Below are positions 43,656-52,114 of a DNA stretch of 64,000 nucleotides, one piece after another; position 1 is the stretch's first letter; every line of letters starts with the position of its first letter. Source of the stretch: Natronorubrum halophilum. GTDB lineage: Archaea > Halobacteriota > Halobacteria > Halobacteriales > Natrialbaceae. A program made the translations under genes and the position numbers. The notes below the pieces were generated by a model that was not told the origin of the DNA, ran no database searches, and saw nothing but the letters and a program-made list of their open reading frames with translations. Where the stretch lies: the NCBI RefSeq assembly GCF_003670115.1, contig NZ_QQTY01000001.1:496001-560000 (forward strand), in the 5' to 3' direction.

Positions 43656-44119
43656 CACGCGACCGCCTCCGTGATCGTCTCCTCGATGGCGGCTTTCGAC
43701 TCCGCCTCGTGCAGACGGTCGCGGACATCGTCGTGCATCAGCGCCCGCGAGAGCGAACTCAGGAGTTCGAGGTGCTCCTCGCCACCTTCGGCGGGGACGA
43801 GCAGCATGAACAGCAGCGTCGCCGGCTCGCCGTCCATCGCGTCGAAGTCGACGCCGGTCGACGAGCGCGCGAAGACGACGGTCGGCTCGGAAACCGCGTC
43901 GGTCTTCGCGTGGGGGATGCCGATCCCCATGCCGACGCCGGTCGTCGTCTCTGCCTCACGGGCGAGCAAGGCCTCGAGTGCGGTCTCGCGGTCGGTAACG
44001 CGGCCGGCCTCGACGGCCCGATCGAGGAGAAATTCGATCGTGGCCTCCTTTTCGGCGGGTGGTTCCTCGAGGGTGATCAGGTCGGAAGTCAGTACGGTCT
44101 CGATTTTGGGTTCGGTCAT
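43655..44119 (-). CDS. ptfA: PTS fructose transporter subunit IIA
   Basis: 154 residues from MTEPKIETVLTSDLITLEEP (ATG 44119; another ATG lies at 44125). The phosphorylated His is in GVGMGIGIPHAKTDAVSEPT. FMLLVPAEGGEEHLELLSSL is the conserved late motif. The frame remains open upstream to an ATG at 44251, adding 44 residues encoded by tandem repeats (MTDGRRTTEATWPTEDERPS...); these lack homology and are probably untranslated. It hands phosphate from HPr to PtfB. Confidence 0.92.
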   Translation of the reverse strand: MTEPKIETVLTSDLITLEEPPAEKEATIEFLLDRAVEAGRVTDRETALEALLAREAETTTGVGMGIGIPHAKTDAVSEPTVVFARSSTGVDFDAMDGEPATLLFMLLVPAEGGEEHLELLSSLSRALMHDDVRDRLHEAESKAAIEETITEAVA

Positions 44120-44174
44120 AGTCATCGTTCGTACGCGACGGTGTGGAATGTGGGTCGGTATCCGTGCGGTTTCG

Positions 44175-44282
44175 GTCGTTCGGCCATATCGACTCGGTCG
44201 TTCGTCTTCCGTCGGCCACGTCGCTTCAGTCGTTCGTCTTCCGTCGGTCATCTCGCCTCAGTCGTTCGTCTGCCCCGCCTCA
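44175..44282. repeat. Intergenic tandem repeat, 32-bp unit, about 3.5 copies
   Basis: Two full units, 44197-44228 and 44229-44260, differ at only a few positions; both start GTCGTTCGTCTTCCGTCGG. Partial copies flank them at 44175-44196 and 44261-44282. The array lies between ptfC and ptfA, and its last copy encodes the C-terminal end of PtfC (GQTND). It looks like a slippage duplication of the 3' end of ptfC. Confidence 0.8.
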
Positions 44283-45448
44283 GTCGCCGGCTGTGCGGGC
44301 TCTGCGCCGGCGACGCGCTCGTGGTAGTCCGGTTTGATCAGCGTGGTGGCCGTCGCCGTCACCAGCGTGCCGAGGGCCAGACAACCCAGGAACTGCAGCA
44401 TGCTGTTCGAGAGGACGATGACGAAGATGCCGCCGTGGGGAGCCGGCATCGTCACGCCCAACCAGAGCGCGGCCGCGCCGGCCGTCGCGCTGCCGAGGAC
44501 GGCCGACGGAATGACCCGAAGCGGGTCGGCGGCGGCGTACGGAATCGCCCCCTCGGTGATAAACGAGAGGCCGAGCGGGACGGCCGCCTTCGCGTTCTCG
44601 TACATCTCCTCGGAGTACTTCTGCGGGGCGATGAAGTTCGAGAGCGCGAGCCCGAGCGGCGGCACCATACCGGCGATCATCACGGCGGCCATCGGCCCGA
44701 AGATCTGATCCGCGACGAGGACGGTACCGAAGACGTACGCGACCTTGTTGATCGGGCCGCCCATGTCCACCGCCATCATCCCGCCGAGGATCGCCCCGAG
44801 CAGGATGGCGTTCGTCCCTTGCATCCCCTCGAGCGCGGTCGTCAGCGCGTCGTCGATGATGGCGATCGGAACGCCGAGTCCGAGGACGACGAGCGGCGAG
44901 AGGAGCAACGTCGTGAACACCGGGATCACGAGGATCGGCATCATCGGATCGATCATCGACGGCACCGCCCAGCCCTTCATCCAGCGGGCGACGTACCCCG
45001 CGAGCAGTCCGGCGACGATCGCACCGAGGAAGCCGGCGACCGCGCCGTTGGCGTCGAATCCGATGACCTGTCCGGCGGCTTCGATGAGCGGTTCTTGCTG
45101 GATCGCCCACGAGAGGATGAAGCCCGGCGCGAGCCCGGGTTTGTCTGCGACCGCGTACGCGATGTATCCGCCCAGGACGGGGATCATGATCGTCAGCCCG
45201 AGATCGCCGATCTGGGCGAGATACCACGGGAGCGTCCCCGTATCGTCGAAGACGGTCGTGGTACTCGTCCCCGCGCCGGGCGTCGGAACCCCGAAGAACG
45301 TCTCCGGGAGCGACGCGAGCATGAACGCGAGCGCGAGGAAGATCCCGCCGATCGTCACGAACGGGATCATGAACGACACGCCCGTCATCAGGTCCTCCTT
45401 GACGGAGAGGAGGTAGGCGCGCGATCGCTGTTCTACATCGTCTTTCAT
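44258..45448 (-). CDS. ptfC: PTS fructose transporter subunit IIC
   Basis: 396 residues from MKDDVEQRSRAYLLSVKEDL (ATG 45448). About nine helices. Fructose EIIC signatures are LMTGVSFMIPFVTIGGIFLA, GDLGLTIMIPVLGGYIAYAV, GGMMAVDMGGPINKVAYVFG, SFITEGAIPYAAADPLRVIP and TMPAPHGGIFVIV. It forms the sugar channel. It is the first gene of the five-gene operon ptfC-ptfA-ptsH-ptsI-ptfB on the minus strand. Confidence 0.95.
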   Translation of the reverse strand: MKDDVEQRSRAYLLSVKEDLMTGVSFMIPFVTIGGIFLALAFMLASLPETFFGVPTPGAGTSTTTVFDDTGTLPWYLAQIGDLGLTIMIPVLGGYIAYAVADKPGLAPGFILSWAIQQEPLIEAAGQVIGFDANGAVAGFLGAIVAGLLAGYVARWMKGWAVPSMIDPMMPILVIPVFTTLLLSPLVVLGLGVPIAIIDDALTTALEGMQGTNAILLGAILGGMMAVDMGGPINKVAYVFGTVLVADQIFGPMAAVMIAGMVPPLGLALSNFIAPQKYSEEMYENAKAAVPLGLSFITEGAIPYAAADPLRVIPSAVLGSATAGAAALWLGVTMPAPHGGIFVIVLSNSMLQFLGCLALGTLVTATATTLIKPDYHERVAGAEPAQPATEAGQTND

Positions 45449-45586
45449 TGGTTTATCTTCATAGACCTTCAACAGAGGGTGCAAAAGTATTTTCGAATGC
45501 GTTTGTTTTGTATTGATATGTTTTGAATATTCATGGCGTTCCGAAATCGGGTCTCGAGCGATTCGACCGCGAACAGGAGACCGATG
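45449..45586 (-). promoter_or_regulatory. AT-rich promoter/operator region of the PTS operon
   Basis: The segment between pfkB and ptfC is strongly AT-rich, unlike its surroundings. A TATA-like AAAATACTTT (45484-45493) lies about 40 bases before the ptfC start. The palindrome GAATATTC sits at 45525-45532 further upstream, and imperfect TTTTGTATTGATATGTTTT repeats are seen. It is a candidate binding site for GlpR or another fructose regulator; the regulator assignment is inference. Confidence 0.5.
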
Positions 45587-46495
45587 TCAGTACGCGGAGA
45601 CCGCGATCGCGTCGCGTTCGTCGCGGACGTCCGCCAGCGACGGCGCTCGCGTCCCGGAGACGGAGACGACGCGGGACGCGACGGCGACGCCGGACCGGAG
45701 CGCCGCCGCGTCCGATTCGCGACGGCTTCGCGAGGCGAGGACGCCCGCCAACAGCGCGTCGCCCGCACCGACGGTGTCGACCACGTCGACGTCCGCCGCC
45801 GGGGCGTGCAGCGTTCGATCAGGCGTCGCCATCACCGCGCCGTCGCTACCCAGAGAGGCGACGACGCGATCGAACCCCTCCGCCCGGAGCGCCTCTGCGG
45901 CCGCAATCGCCGACTGCACGCCGTCGATCCGCCGCCCGGTCGCCGCCGCCAGTTCCTCGAGGTTCGGCTTGCAGAGCGCGTACTCGGCCTCGAGCGCAGT
46001 GAGCGTTTCGCCGCCCATATCGACGACCGTCTCCCACGGGCCGGCCTTCGCGAGTCGATCGATCGTCTCGGGTCCGACGCCCGCCGGAAGGCTGCCGGCG
46101 AGGACGACCGTTTCGGGGTCGTGCTCGCACAACGTGTCGATGATCTCGTCGACCGCCAGCCGCGAGACGCGGGGGCCGCTCTGATTGATCTTGTACTCGC
46201 CGTCCGGCCCGAGGACGGTCGTGTTGAGTCGCGTCTCGCCGTCGATGTCGACGAAGTCGGCGGCGATCTGCTGGGCGGACAGTCGCTCTAAGAGGTAGCG
46301 GCCGAGAAAGCCGCCGGCGACGCCGGTCGCAACGGTCTCGATCTCGAGTTCGACCAGGTACTTCGAGACGTTGATCCCCTTGCCGCCCGCGTCGTACCGG
46401 TAGTCGTCGGATCGAGAGACGGCGTCGGTCTCGAGCGAGTCGGAGAGCGCTACCGTGTAGTCGATCGCCGGATTGAGGGTGACGCTAGCGATCAT
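45587..46495 (-). CDS. pfkB: 1-phosphofructokinase (PfkB family)
   Basis: 302 residues, MIASVTLNPAIDYTVALSDS. PfkB signatures: YDAGGKGINVSKYLVELEIE (N-terminal signature), VLAGSLPAGVGPETI, CKPNLEELAAATGRRI, and VDVVDTVGAGDALLAGVLAS with the catalytic Asp. Asn/Asp-Pro-x-Asp in the N-terminus suggests fructose-1-phosphate as substrate, converting it to fructose-1,6-bisphosphate with ATP. It fits the fructose PTS next to it, whose product is fructose-1-phosphate. The start overlaps the glpR stop by 11 bases. Confidence 0.94.
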   Translation of the reverse strand: MIASVTLNPAIDYTVALSDSLETDAVSRSDDYRYDAGGKGINVSKYLVELEIETVATGVAGGFLGRYLLERLSAQQIAADFVDIDGETRLNTTVLGPDGEYKINQSGPRVSRLAVDEIIDTLCEHDPETVVLAGSLPAGVGPETIDRLAKAGPWETVVDMGGETLTALEAEYALCKPNLEELAAATGRRIDGVQSAIAAAEALRAEGFDRVVASLGSDGAVMATPDRTLHAPAADVDVVDTVGAGDALLAGVLASRSRRESDAAALRSGVAVASRVVSVSGTRAPSLADVRDERDAIAVSAY

Positions 46496-47258
46496 CCGAT
46501 CCCTCCACGCCGACGGTCACGTCGGCCGCCGTACACGCTTCCGCGATTTCGTCGCTCGGTTCGGCGTCCGTTACCAGAACGTCCACGTCCTCGAGCGAGG
46601 CGAACTGGAGGAAGCTCTGCTCGCCGAACTTCGTTTCGTCCGTCACGAGGACGACCCGTTCCGCGCTTTCGACCATCAGCTCTTTCATCCGTGCCTCGTC
46701 CTCGTTTGGCGTCGTCAGACTCCCATCGCCGCCGACGCCGTTGGTGCCCAGAAAGAGCAGATCGAAGTTCGTCCGACCCATGAACGCCTCCGCGCTCGGC
46801 CCGACGAGCGCCCGCGTCCGGTGGCGGAGCGTGCCGCCGGTGAGTTTGACCTCGTTCGCCGTCTGCCCGAGCTCGAGCGCCAGCACCGGCGAGTTCGTGA
46901 CCGGAATGAACGCCGTATCGGTCGGAGCCTGCTTTGCGACCTGCATCGTCGTCGTCCCCGAATCGAAGAAGGCGACCTGTCCGTCGTGGATCTCCGTCGC
47001 GGCGCGCGCGCCGATCCTCGCCTTCGCATCGAGGTTCTGCACCTCCTTCTGGACGTAGGTCTGCTCGCGGCCGACCGCCGTCACCGGAACGGCACCGCCG
47101 TGCGATCGTTCGACGAGCCGTTCCGCCTCCAGATCGTCCAGATCCCGCCGGATCGTCGCCTTCGAGACGCCGAGTTGATCCGCCAACTGTTCGACCGAAC
47201 ACCCGTCCCGATCCGAGACGAGTTCGACGATCGTCCGCTTGCGCTGTTCGGGTAACAT
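46485..47258 (-). CDS. glpR: DeoR-family transcriptional regulator GlpR
   Basis: 257 residues. The N-terminal winged helix is CSVEQLADQLGVSKATIRRD followed by LDDLEAERLVERSHGGAVPV, the DeoR signature. The C-terminal sugar-phosphate-sensor domain has FFDSGTTTMQVAKQ, LTGGTLRHRTRALVGPSAEA and LFLGTNGVGGDGSLTTPNED. In Haloferax, GlpR represses fructose and glucose catabolic genes including pfkB and the fructose PTS, with release by a sugar phosphate. The gene is cotranscribed with pfkB. Confidence 0.93.
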   Translation of the reverse strand: MLPEQRKRTIVELVSDRDGCSVEQLADQLGVSKATIRRDLDDLEAERLVERSHGGAVPVTAVGREQTYVQKEVQNLDAKARIGARAATEIHDGQVAFFDSGTTTMQVAKQAPTDTAFIPVTNSPVLALELGQTANEVKLTGGTLRHRTRALVGPSAEAFMGRTNFDLLFLGTNGVGGDGSLTTPNEDEARMKELMVESAERVVLVTDETKFGEQSFLQFASLEDVDVLVTDAEPSDEIAEACTAADVTVGVEGSDDR

Positions 47259-47559
47259 GAGCCAGGGTTGTCTTCGAACGTATCTGCGCTCTGCATGTTT
47301 TTATTTGTTTACCCCGGAACACTCGTTCGTTTCTGCACGATTTTCCTGAGTCGAAATTCGTTCTGCTGCAACAGGAGGGACGTTGACCGAGGAAACCCGG
47401 TCGAGAGCTCGATAGCAGAGCTGCTACCCGAAGAAGCAGTTCGGTCACGGTCAACACTTCGAGCCGACACTACCGACCGCGGTCGTCGGTCGATACCGAC
47501 CGTATCGATACCCTCGTCGGTGTGGTGTGACAACTCGCGGGAGCGGCGACGAGAGCGGC
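47259..47559. promoter_or_regulatory. glpR-pfkB promoter region
   Basis: About 300 bases between leuB and glpR, with no convincing ORF. On the minus strand an AT-rich TATA-like element, TAAACAAATAAAAACA (47296-47311), lies about 45 bases before the glpR ATG. The upstream half has moderate G+C and no visible repeat. An autoregulatory GlpR site would be expected here, but I cannot identify it with certainty. Confidence 0.5.
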
Positions 47560-48540
47560 CTACAGCCGGTCGATAATCGCGCCCGTCACGTCCTCGGTCG
47601 AGGCGTCACCGTCCAGATCCGGCGTTCGAGGCCCGTCCTCGAGCGTCGACTCGACGGCCGCGTGGATCGCGGCGCTCTCGTCGTCGTAGCCGAGGTACTC
47701 GAGCAACATCGCGGCGGAGATGATCGTCGCGGCCGGGTTCGCGACGCCCTCGCCCGCGATGTCGGGCGCGGTGCCGTGAACCGGCTCGAACAGCGCGCGG
47801 TCGGGGCCGACGTTCGCCGAGGGGAGCAAGCCGAGGCCGCCGACGAGGCCGGCAGCGAGGTCGGAAAGGACGTCGCCCGCGAGATTCGGACAGACGACGA
47901 CGTCGAACTGTTCCGGATCGAGACAGACCCGCGTCGCGAAGGCGTCCATCAGCACCTCGTCGGTTTCGATGCCGTTGTCGTCGGCGACACCTTTGATGGT
48001 ATCGCGAAAGAGGCCGTCCGTTTCGCGCATGACGTTCGCCTTGTGGACGATGGTGAATCCGTCGTGTTCGTCGCCGGAAACGTAGTCGCAGGCGAACTCC
48101 CCGAGGTCGCTCGAGGCAGATTCCGTGACCACACGGGTGAGCGTCGAGACGTCCTGCGTCAGTCGGTCCTCGAGACCGGCGTAGACGCCCTCGGTGTTTT
48201 CGCGGAGGAAGATCAGATCCGTCTCGGGACGGACGGCGTCGACCCCCGGGTACGCCTTCGCCGGTCGAATGTTGACGAACGAACCGACCGCCTCTCGGAG
48301 CGGGAGGATGACGTCCGCGGCGGTCTCTCCGGCCGCGCCGAACAGCGTCGCGTCCGCCGACGCGGCGAGGTCGTAGGTCTCCTGTGGCAGCGCCTCGCCC
48401 GTTTCGTCCTCGACCGCGTCGCCGGCGTCGGCTTCGACGAACTCGAAGTCGATGTCGAACGTCTCGAGAACCTCGACCGCGGCGGGGGTGACTTCCTGTC
48501 CGATTCCGTCGCCAGGGATGACGGCGATTTCGTGAGTCAT
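47560..48540 (-). CDS. leuB: 3-isopropylmalate dehydrogenase
   Basis: 326 residues. It begins [20 protein letters not shown]. The isocitrate/isopropylmalate dehydrogenase signature is [20 protein letters not shown], and the substrate loop [19 protein letters not shown] resembles the archaeal LeuB form. [20 protein letters not shown] with [15 protein letters not shown] completes it. It oxidises 3-isopropylmalate with NAD+, the third step to leucine. In related haloarchaea it adjoins leuD; here two unrelated genes separate them. Homoisocitrate or isocitrate dehydrogenase activity is less likely given the context. Confidence 0.92.
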   Translation of the reverse strand: MTHEIAVIPGDGIGQEVTPAAVEVLETFDIDFEFVEADAGDAVEDETGEALPQETYDLAASADATLFGAAGETAADVILPLREAVGSFVNIRPAKAYPGVDAVRPETDLIFLRENTEGVYAGLEDRLTQDVSTLTRVVTESASSDLGEFACDYVSGDEHDGFTIVHKANVMRETDGLFRDTIKGVADDNGIETDEVLMDAFATRVCLDPEQFDVVVCPNLAGDVLSDLAAGLVGGLGLLPSANVGPDRALFEPVHGTAPDIAGEGVANPAATIISAAMLLEYLGYDDESAAIHAAVESTLEDGPRTPDLDGDASTEDVTGAIIDRL

Positions 48541-48655
48541 GCCTGCATCTCTCTTGGGGTGTGAAAAGAGGGTATCGATAGTATCGACGCGACCGACGAC
48601 CCTCGCCGCTCGAAGAGCAGTGTGGAAGCGAGCCCGCGACCCGGACGCCCGCCGA

Positions 48656-50185
48656 TCAACAGTCGTACTCGATACGCTCGTGTGCGGTCGGCTCGCCGAC
48701 CGGTCCGTCGGGGCTGACGGGCTGTTCGACGAGGTACACGGTCAGGCGCTCGACATCGCCGTCGAGGCGCTCACAGAGGTACGCCGCCACCGGTTCGTAC
48801 TGCGTCTCGTCGGCGTACCGAACCGACATCCCGTATCGCTTCCAGAGCGTCGAGGGATACGTCTCCGCGGCGTCCGGCGGCCGATCGAGTCTGGCCTCGC
48901 CGCCGCCGAGGCCGTCGATCGTCTCGCCCGACTCGCGTTCCGCTTCGACGGCGTACCAGCTGTGTGCGGTCGGCGGGTTCGGTGCGAAGAACGCCCAGCT
49001 AGCGTCTTCGACCTCGCTGTCCAACCCCGACGGGGTGTCGACGAGTCCGATGCCGACCGCCTGCCAGACGAGTATCGAGACGAAAGCGCACGCGACGACC
49101 CCCGAACCGATCACCCGTGCGCCCCGGCGAGTGCGAGGCGTGACGAGGGCGGACGTGCCCGCGCTCGTCGTCCGTTCACTCCCGGCCCCGTCGTCGCCGA
49201 TCGGTTTCGAAACACGTTCGAGGTCGAGATCGGAGACGGTCCGCTCGAGTCGATCCCAGACGTGCGGCGGAAGGAACAGGATCAGCCCGGCGACCATGAC
49301 GAACGGAAACGCTCCCAGCCGCATCGTCGCCGCCATTCCGAGGTGTGCGGCGACGAACGCGGCGACCAGCGCGAGACAGTGCCGTCCGGTGAGGACCACG
49401 AGTAACGGGGAGACGCCGAGCAAGACGACCCAGAACCAGTTGGCCGCGGTGAGCAGCGTCGGGTACTCCGCGAGAGACGGACCGAGGAGGACGAGGTACT
49501 GCTCGAGGTGGAAGATGTGTCGGACCGCCCCGCCGTTCATCCACAGTTCGCTCTCCGTCTTGAACAGGCCGTTCGTCACGTAGACGAGCACGACGTTGAG
49601 CAAAATCACCGCCGTTGCAACCGATAGCACGCGATTGCCGCGCTCGGCGTCGTAACGGGCGGGCCGACGACGGACGGATCGGCGACGAGCGTCGAGCGAC
49701 CAGCGCGCCGAAAGCGGGAGGAACAGCCCGAAGAGCAGGAACGAGAGGAGGATCGTGTCTCCGCCGTTGATCACGTGCGGGTTCCGCGCGTGCAGCGACG
49801 CCAGCAAGACGAACGAGCAAAGCGTCGCGACTCGAGTCCGGTAACCGACGAGCAGGAGCACGGCGAACGCTCCGGCGATCGCGAACAGAATGCCCTGAAA
49901 CCACGCCGAACCGGACACCGCGTGGATCGATCCCGGCGCGATCGTCGGATAGGCCTCCGCGAGCGTCGATCGCGGGAAAACTCCGTCGTCGGTGTAGAAG
50001 GTGACCAGCCCCGGCACCCGAAGCACGAGCAGGTCGACGAGCAGTACGAGTCCGAGCGCGATCCGGAATGCGCCGAGGGCTCGCCGATCGATGCCGAGGC
50101 GCGGACCGATGGCTGCTCGAGCCGAGTCGAGAACGACTGTGCGTCTATCGCGGTCGGTCGACGATCCGGGTCGTGAAGCGCTCAT
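48656..50185 (-). CDS. HTTM-domain membrane protein
   Basis: 509 residues from [20 protein letters not shown] (ATG 50185). The N-terminal part has the HTTM motif [20 protein letters not shown] and the loop [20 protein letters not shown], followed by helices [20 protein letters not shown] and [20 protein letters not shown] with [20 protein letters not shown]. About eight helices in total; a soluble C-terminal domain of about 150 residues follows. HTTM proteins share the fold of vitamin K-dependent gamma-carboxylase, but no substrate is known in archaea. It is inserted in the leu region. Confidence 0.85.
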   Translation of the reverse strand: MSASRPGSSTDRDRRTVVLDSARAAIGPRLGIDRRALGAFRIALGLVLLVDLLVLRVPGLVTFYTDDGVFPRSTLAEAYPTIAPGSIHAVSGSAWFQGILFAIAGAFAVLLLVGYRTRVATLCSFVLLASLHARNPHVINGGDTILLSFLLFGLFLPLSARWSLDARRRSVRRRPARYDAERGNRVLSVATAVILLNVVLVYVTNGLFKTESELWMNGGAVRHIFHLEQYLVLLGPSLAEYPTLLTAANWFWVVLLGVSPLLVVLTGRHCLALVAAFVAAHLGMAATMRLGAFPFVMVAGLILFLPPHVWDRLERTVSDLDLERVSKPIGDDGAGSERTTSAGTSALVTPRTRRGARVIGSGVVACAFVSILVWQAVGIGLVDTPSGLDSEVEDASWAFFAPNPPTAHSWYAVEAERESGETIDGLGGGEARLDRPPDAAETYPSTLWKRYGMSVRYADETQYEPVAAYLCERLDGDVERLTVYLVEQPVSPDGPVGEPTAHERIEYDC

Positions 50186-50317
50186 GAAGGCGATCCGAGA
50201 GGGTACTGCGGGATTGTCAGCAGTGATATAAGTGTGTTGTCCTCTTCGAACCGACGCGGTCACCGATCGTTCGGTGGCGGGACCGATTCGGCCGGGAAGC
50301 AAAGCGGTGGTCTCGAG

Positions 50318-51232
50318 TCAGGGACCCGCCACGCCGGGTCCGACTCCCGCCGCATCGGCGATCGCGCGGCGCTTGAGCAACACGAATCCGACGGCGACCA
50401 CCGCGAATCCGACGACGGTCACCACGCCGAGCGACTCGTCGAGCAAGAGGACGCCCGCGACCGTCGCGACGACCGGGACCAGATAGCCGATCAGCGCCGC
50501 TTCGAACGCACCGTGTTCCTCGAGGATCGTGAAGTAGATCAGGAAGGCGATCGCCGTCGCGAAGACCCCGAGGTAGAGCAATACGCCGAGCGAGGCGGGA
50601 CCAATCACGTCGACGCTGGGTGACTCGCCAGTGGCGAAACTGACGGCGTGCAAGACGAACGCGCCGACGAACATCGACCAGCCGACCAGCGGCAGTTGCT
50701 CGAGGGTCGGTCCGGCCCGTTGAATCAACACGCCGCCGAGTGCGACGCTACACACCTGCCCGACGACGAGCAGTCGCGCGGCGGTATCGCCCGCGAGGAG
50801 GTTCCCGGGGTCGGGCTGGACGATCAATCCGACGCCGAAAAACCCGATCGCCGCGCCGACGGCTCCGATCGCCGAGAGCCGTTCGCCGAGTAGCGGGATC
50901 GCCCACAGCGCGGTGATGATGGGAATCAATCCCTGTAAAATCGCGGCGACGCCGCTCGGAACGGTCTGTTGACCGAGAAACAACAGGCCGTTGCCGGCAA
51001 TGAGGAAGATCCCGCCGCCGGCGACGGCCGCCAGATCGTTCCGCGCGGTCGGTCGCCACGTCTCGACCCGGACGGCAGCCGCGACCAGTAGCAAGATCGC
51101 CGCGATATCGTACCGGGCGGCCGCGAAGAACAGCGGCGGCAAGTACTCGAGGCCCACGGAAATCGCCGGAAAGGAGAGCCCCCACAGGACGGCGAGCGAC
51201 AGGAACAGGAGAACGTCGAGATTTCGAGCCAT
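50318..51232 (-). CDS. EamA-family (DMT) transporter
   Basis: 304 residues from MARNLDVLLFLSLAVLWGLS (ATG 51232). Ten helices in two EamA repeats are visible: residues about 1-140 (LSFPAISVGLEYLPPLFFAA, QTVPSGVAAILQGLIPIITA, LLGERLSAIGAVGAAIGFFG) and 150-290 (VFATAIAFLIYFTILEEHGA, then LVPVVATVAGVLLLDESLGV). Such carriers export amino acids, drugs or metabolites. Its place among leucine genes makes an amino-acid exporter tempting, but this is speculation. Separation from leuD is about 136 bases, so it may have its own promoter. Confidence 0.9.
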   Translation of the reverse strand: MARNLDVLLFLSLAVLWGLSFPAISVGLEYLPPLFFAAARYDIAAILLLVAAAVRVETWRPTARNDLAAVAGGGIFLIAGNGLLFLGQQTVPSGVAAILQGLIPIITALWAIPLLGERLSAIGAVGAAIGFFGVGLIVQPDPGNLLAGDTAARLLVVGQVCSVALGGVLIQRAGPTLEQLPLVGWSMFVGAFVLHAVSFATGESPSVDVIGPASLGVLLYLGVFATAIAFLIYFTILEEHGAFEAALIGYLVPVVATVAGVLLLDESLGVVTVVGFAVVAVGFVLLKRRAIADAAGVGPGVAGP

Positions 51233-51368
51233 AGTCACCGTTTCGGAGGAGCGGCGAAATCGCTGACGGTGGGATGACGACTCTGCCGCTTTCCGTGTGA
51301 TCCGTTCGCAATCGGTCGTCCGCTCCAGCGAGCGCGAACGACCTCGAAAAGGACATCCGTCGATTCGG

Positions 51369-52010
51369 TTACTCGGCTTCGGGAATCGCGCCGTCCTCGA
51401 CGTAAGGTAGCTCACGGGCCTTCTTCCGGACTTCACCGGCGTTGGACTTCATCAACGCCGTCGTGTCCCAGACGCCCTCGACGAGCGCCTTGCGCTGGGC
51501 GTCGTCGACGGTGACGTCGATCGTCTCGCCTCCGTACGTGACCGTCTCGGCCTCGACGTCGATCTCGAGTTCGCCGTCGGGGTTCTCGTCGACCCAGTCC
51601 TGGAGGTTCTGGATCGTTTCGCTGTCGGCGGTGACGGTCGGGATGCCGAGCGCCAGGCAGTTGCCCGCGAAGATCTCGGCGAAGCTCTCGCCGATTACCG
51701 CATCGATCCCCCACCGCATCAGCGCCTGGGGCGCGTGCTCTCTCGAGGAGCCACAGCCGAAGTTACCGTTGACGACCATGACCGACGAATCCTGGAACCG
51801 GTCCTCGTTGAACGGATGGTCCTTGAGGTCGTCGTTCTCGTCGAACCGAAGGTCGAAGAAGGCGAACTCGCCCAGTCCGTCGAAGGTGACGACCTTCATG
51901 AACCGCGCCGGGATGATCTGGTCGGTGTCGATGTCGTTGCCCCGGATCGGGACGCCGGAGCCGGAGACGAAGGTCACCTCCGGAATGTCGACCGCACCGT
52001 CTCCGCTCAT
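51369..52010 (-). CDS. leuD: 3-isopropylmalate dehydratase small subunit
   Basis: 213 residues from [20 protein letters not shown] (ATG 52010). The aconitase swivel-domain motifs are IRGNDIDTDQIIPARFMKVV and FGCGSSREHAPQALMRWGID. It isomerises 2-isopropylmalate to 3-isopropylmalate together with LeuC. The start is fixed by the ATGA overlap with the end of a 35-codon mini-ORF that spans the leuC-leuD gap. Longer than bacterial LeuD only by the N-terminal acidic segment. Confidence 0.94.
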   Translation of the reverse strand: MSGDGAVDIPEVTFVSGSGVPIRGNDIDTDQIIPARFMKVVTFDGLGEFAFFDLRFDENDDLKDHPFNEDRFQDSSVMVVNGNFGCGSSREHAPQALMRWGIDAVIGESFAEIFAGNCLALGIPTVTADSETIQNLQDWVDENPDGELEIDVEAETVTYGGETIDVTVDDAQRKALVEGVWDTTALMKSNAGEVRKKARELPYVEDGAIPEAE

Positions 52011-52114
52011 GCTACCACCTCCGGCGCGTCGCGCATCCGCGGTGGCGTTCGCTCCGATCGGTCGCGGACTCCGTCCACTCGCGTGTTCGAGATGCGTGGC
52101 GTCTCGCTTCTCAT
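52007..52114 (-). CDS. 35-codon relay mini-ORF between leuC and leuD
   Basis: Its ATG (52114-52112) overlaps the leuC TGA as ATGA, and its TGA (52009-52007) overlaps the leuD ATG as ATGA. The peptide is Arg-rich ([20 protein letters not shown] plus 15 residues) and has no domain. It is the longest of the coupling ORFs in the window. Its exact ends make chance unlikely; expression is unproven. Confidence 0.45.
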   Translation of the reverse strand: MRSETPRISNTRVDGVRDRSERTPPRMRDAPEVVA

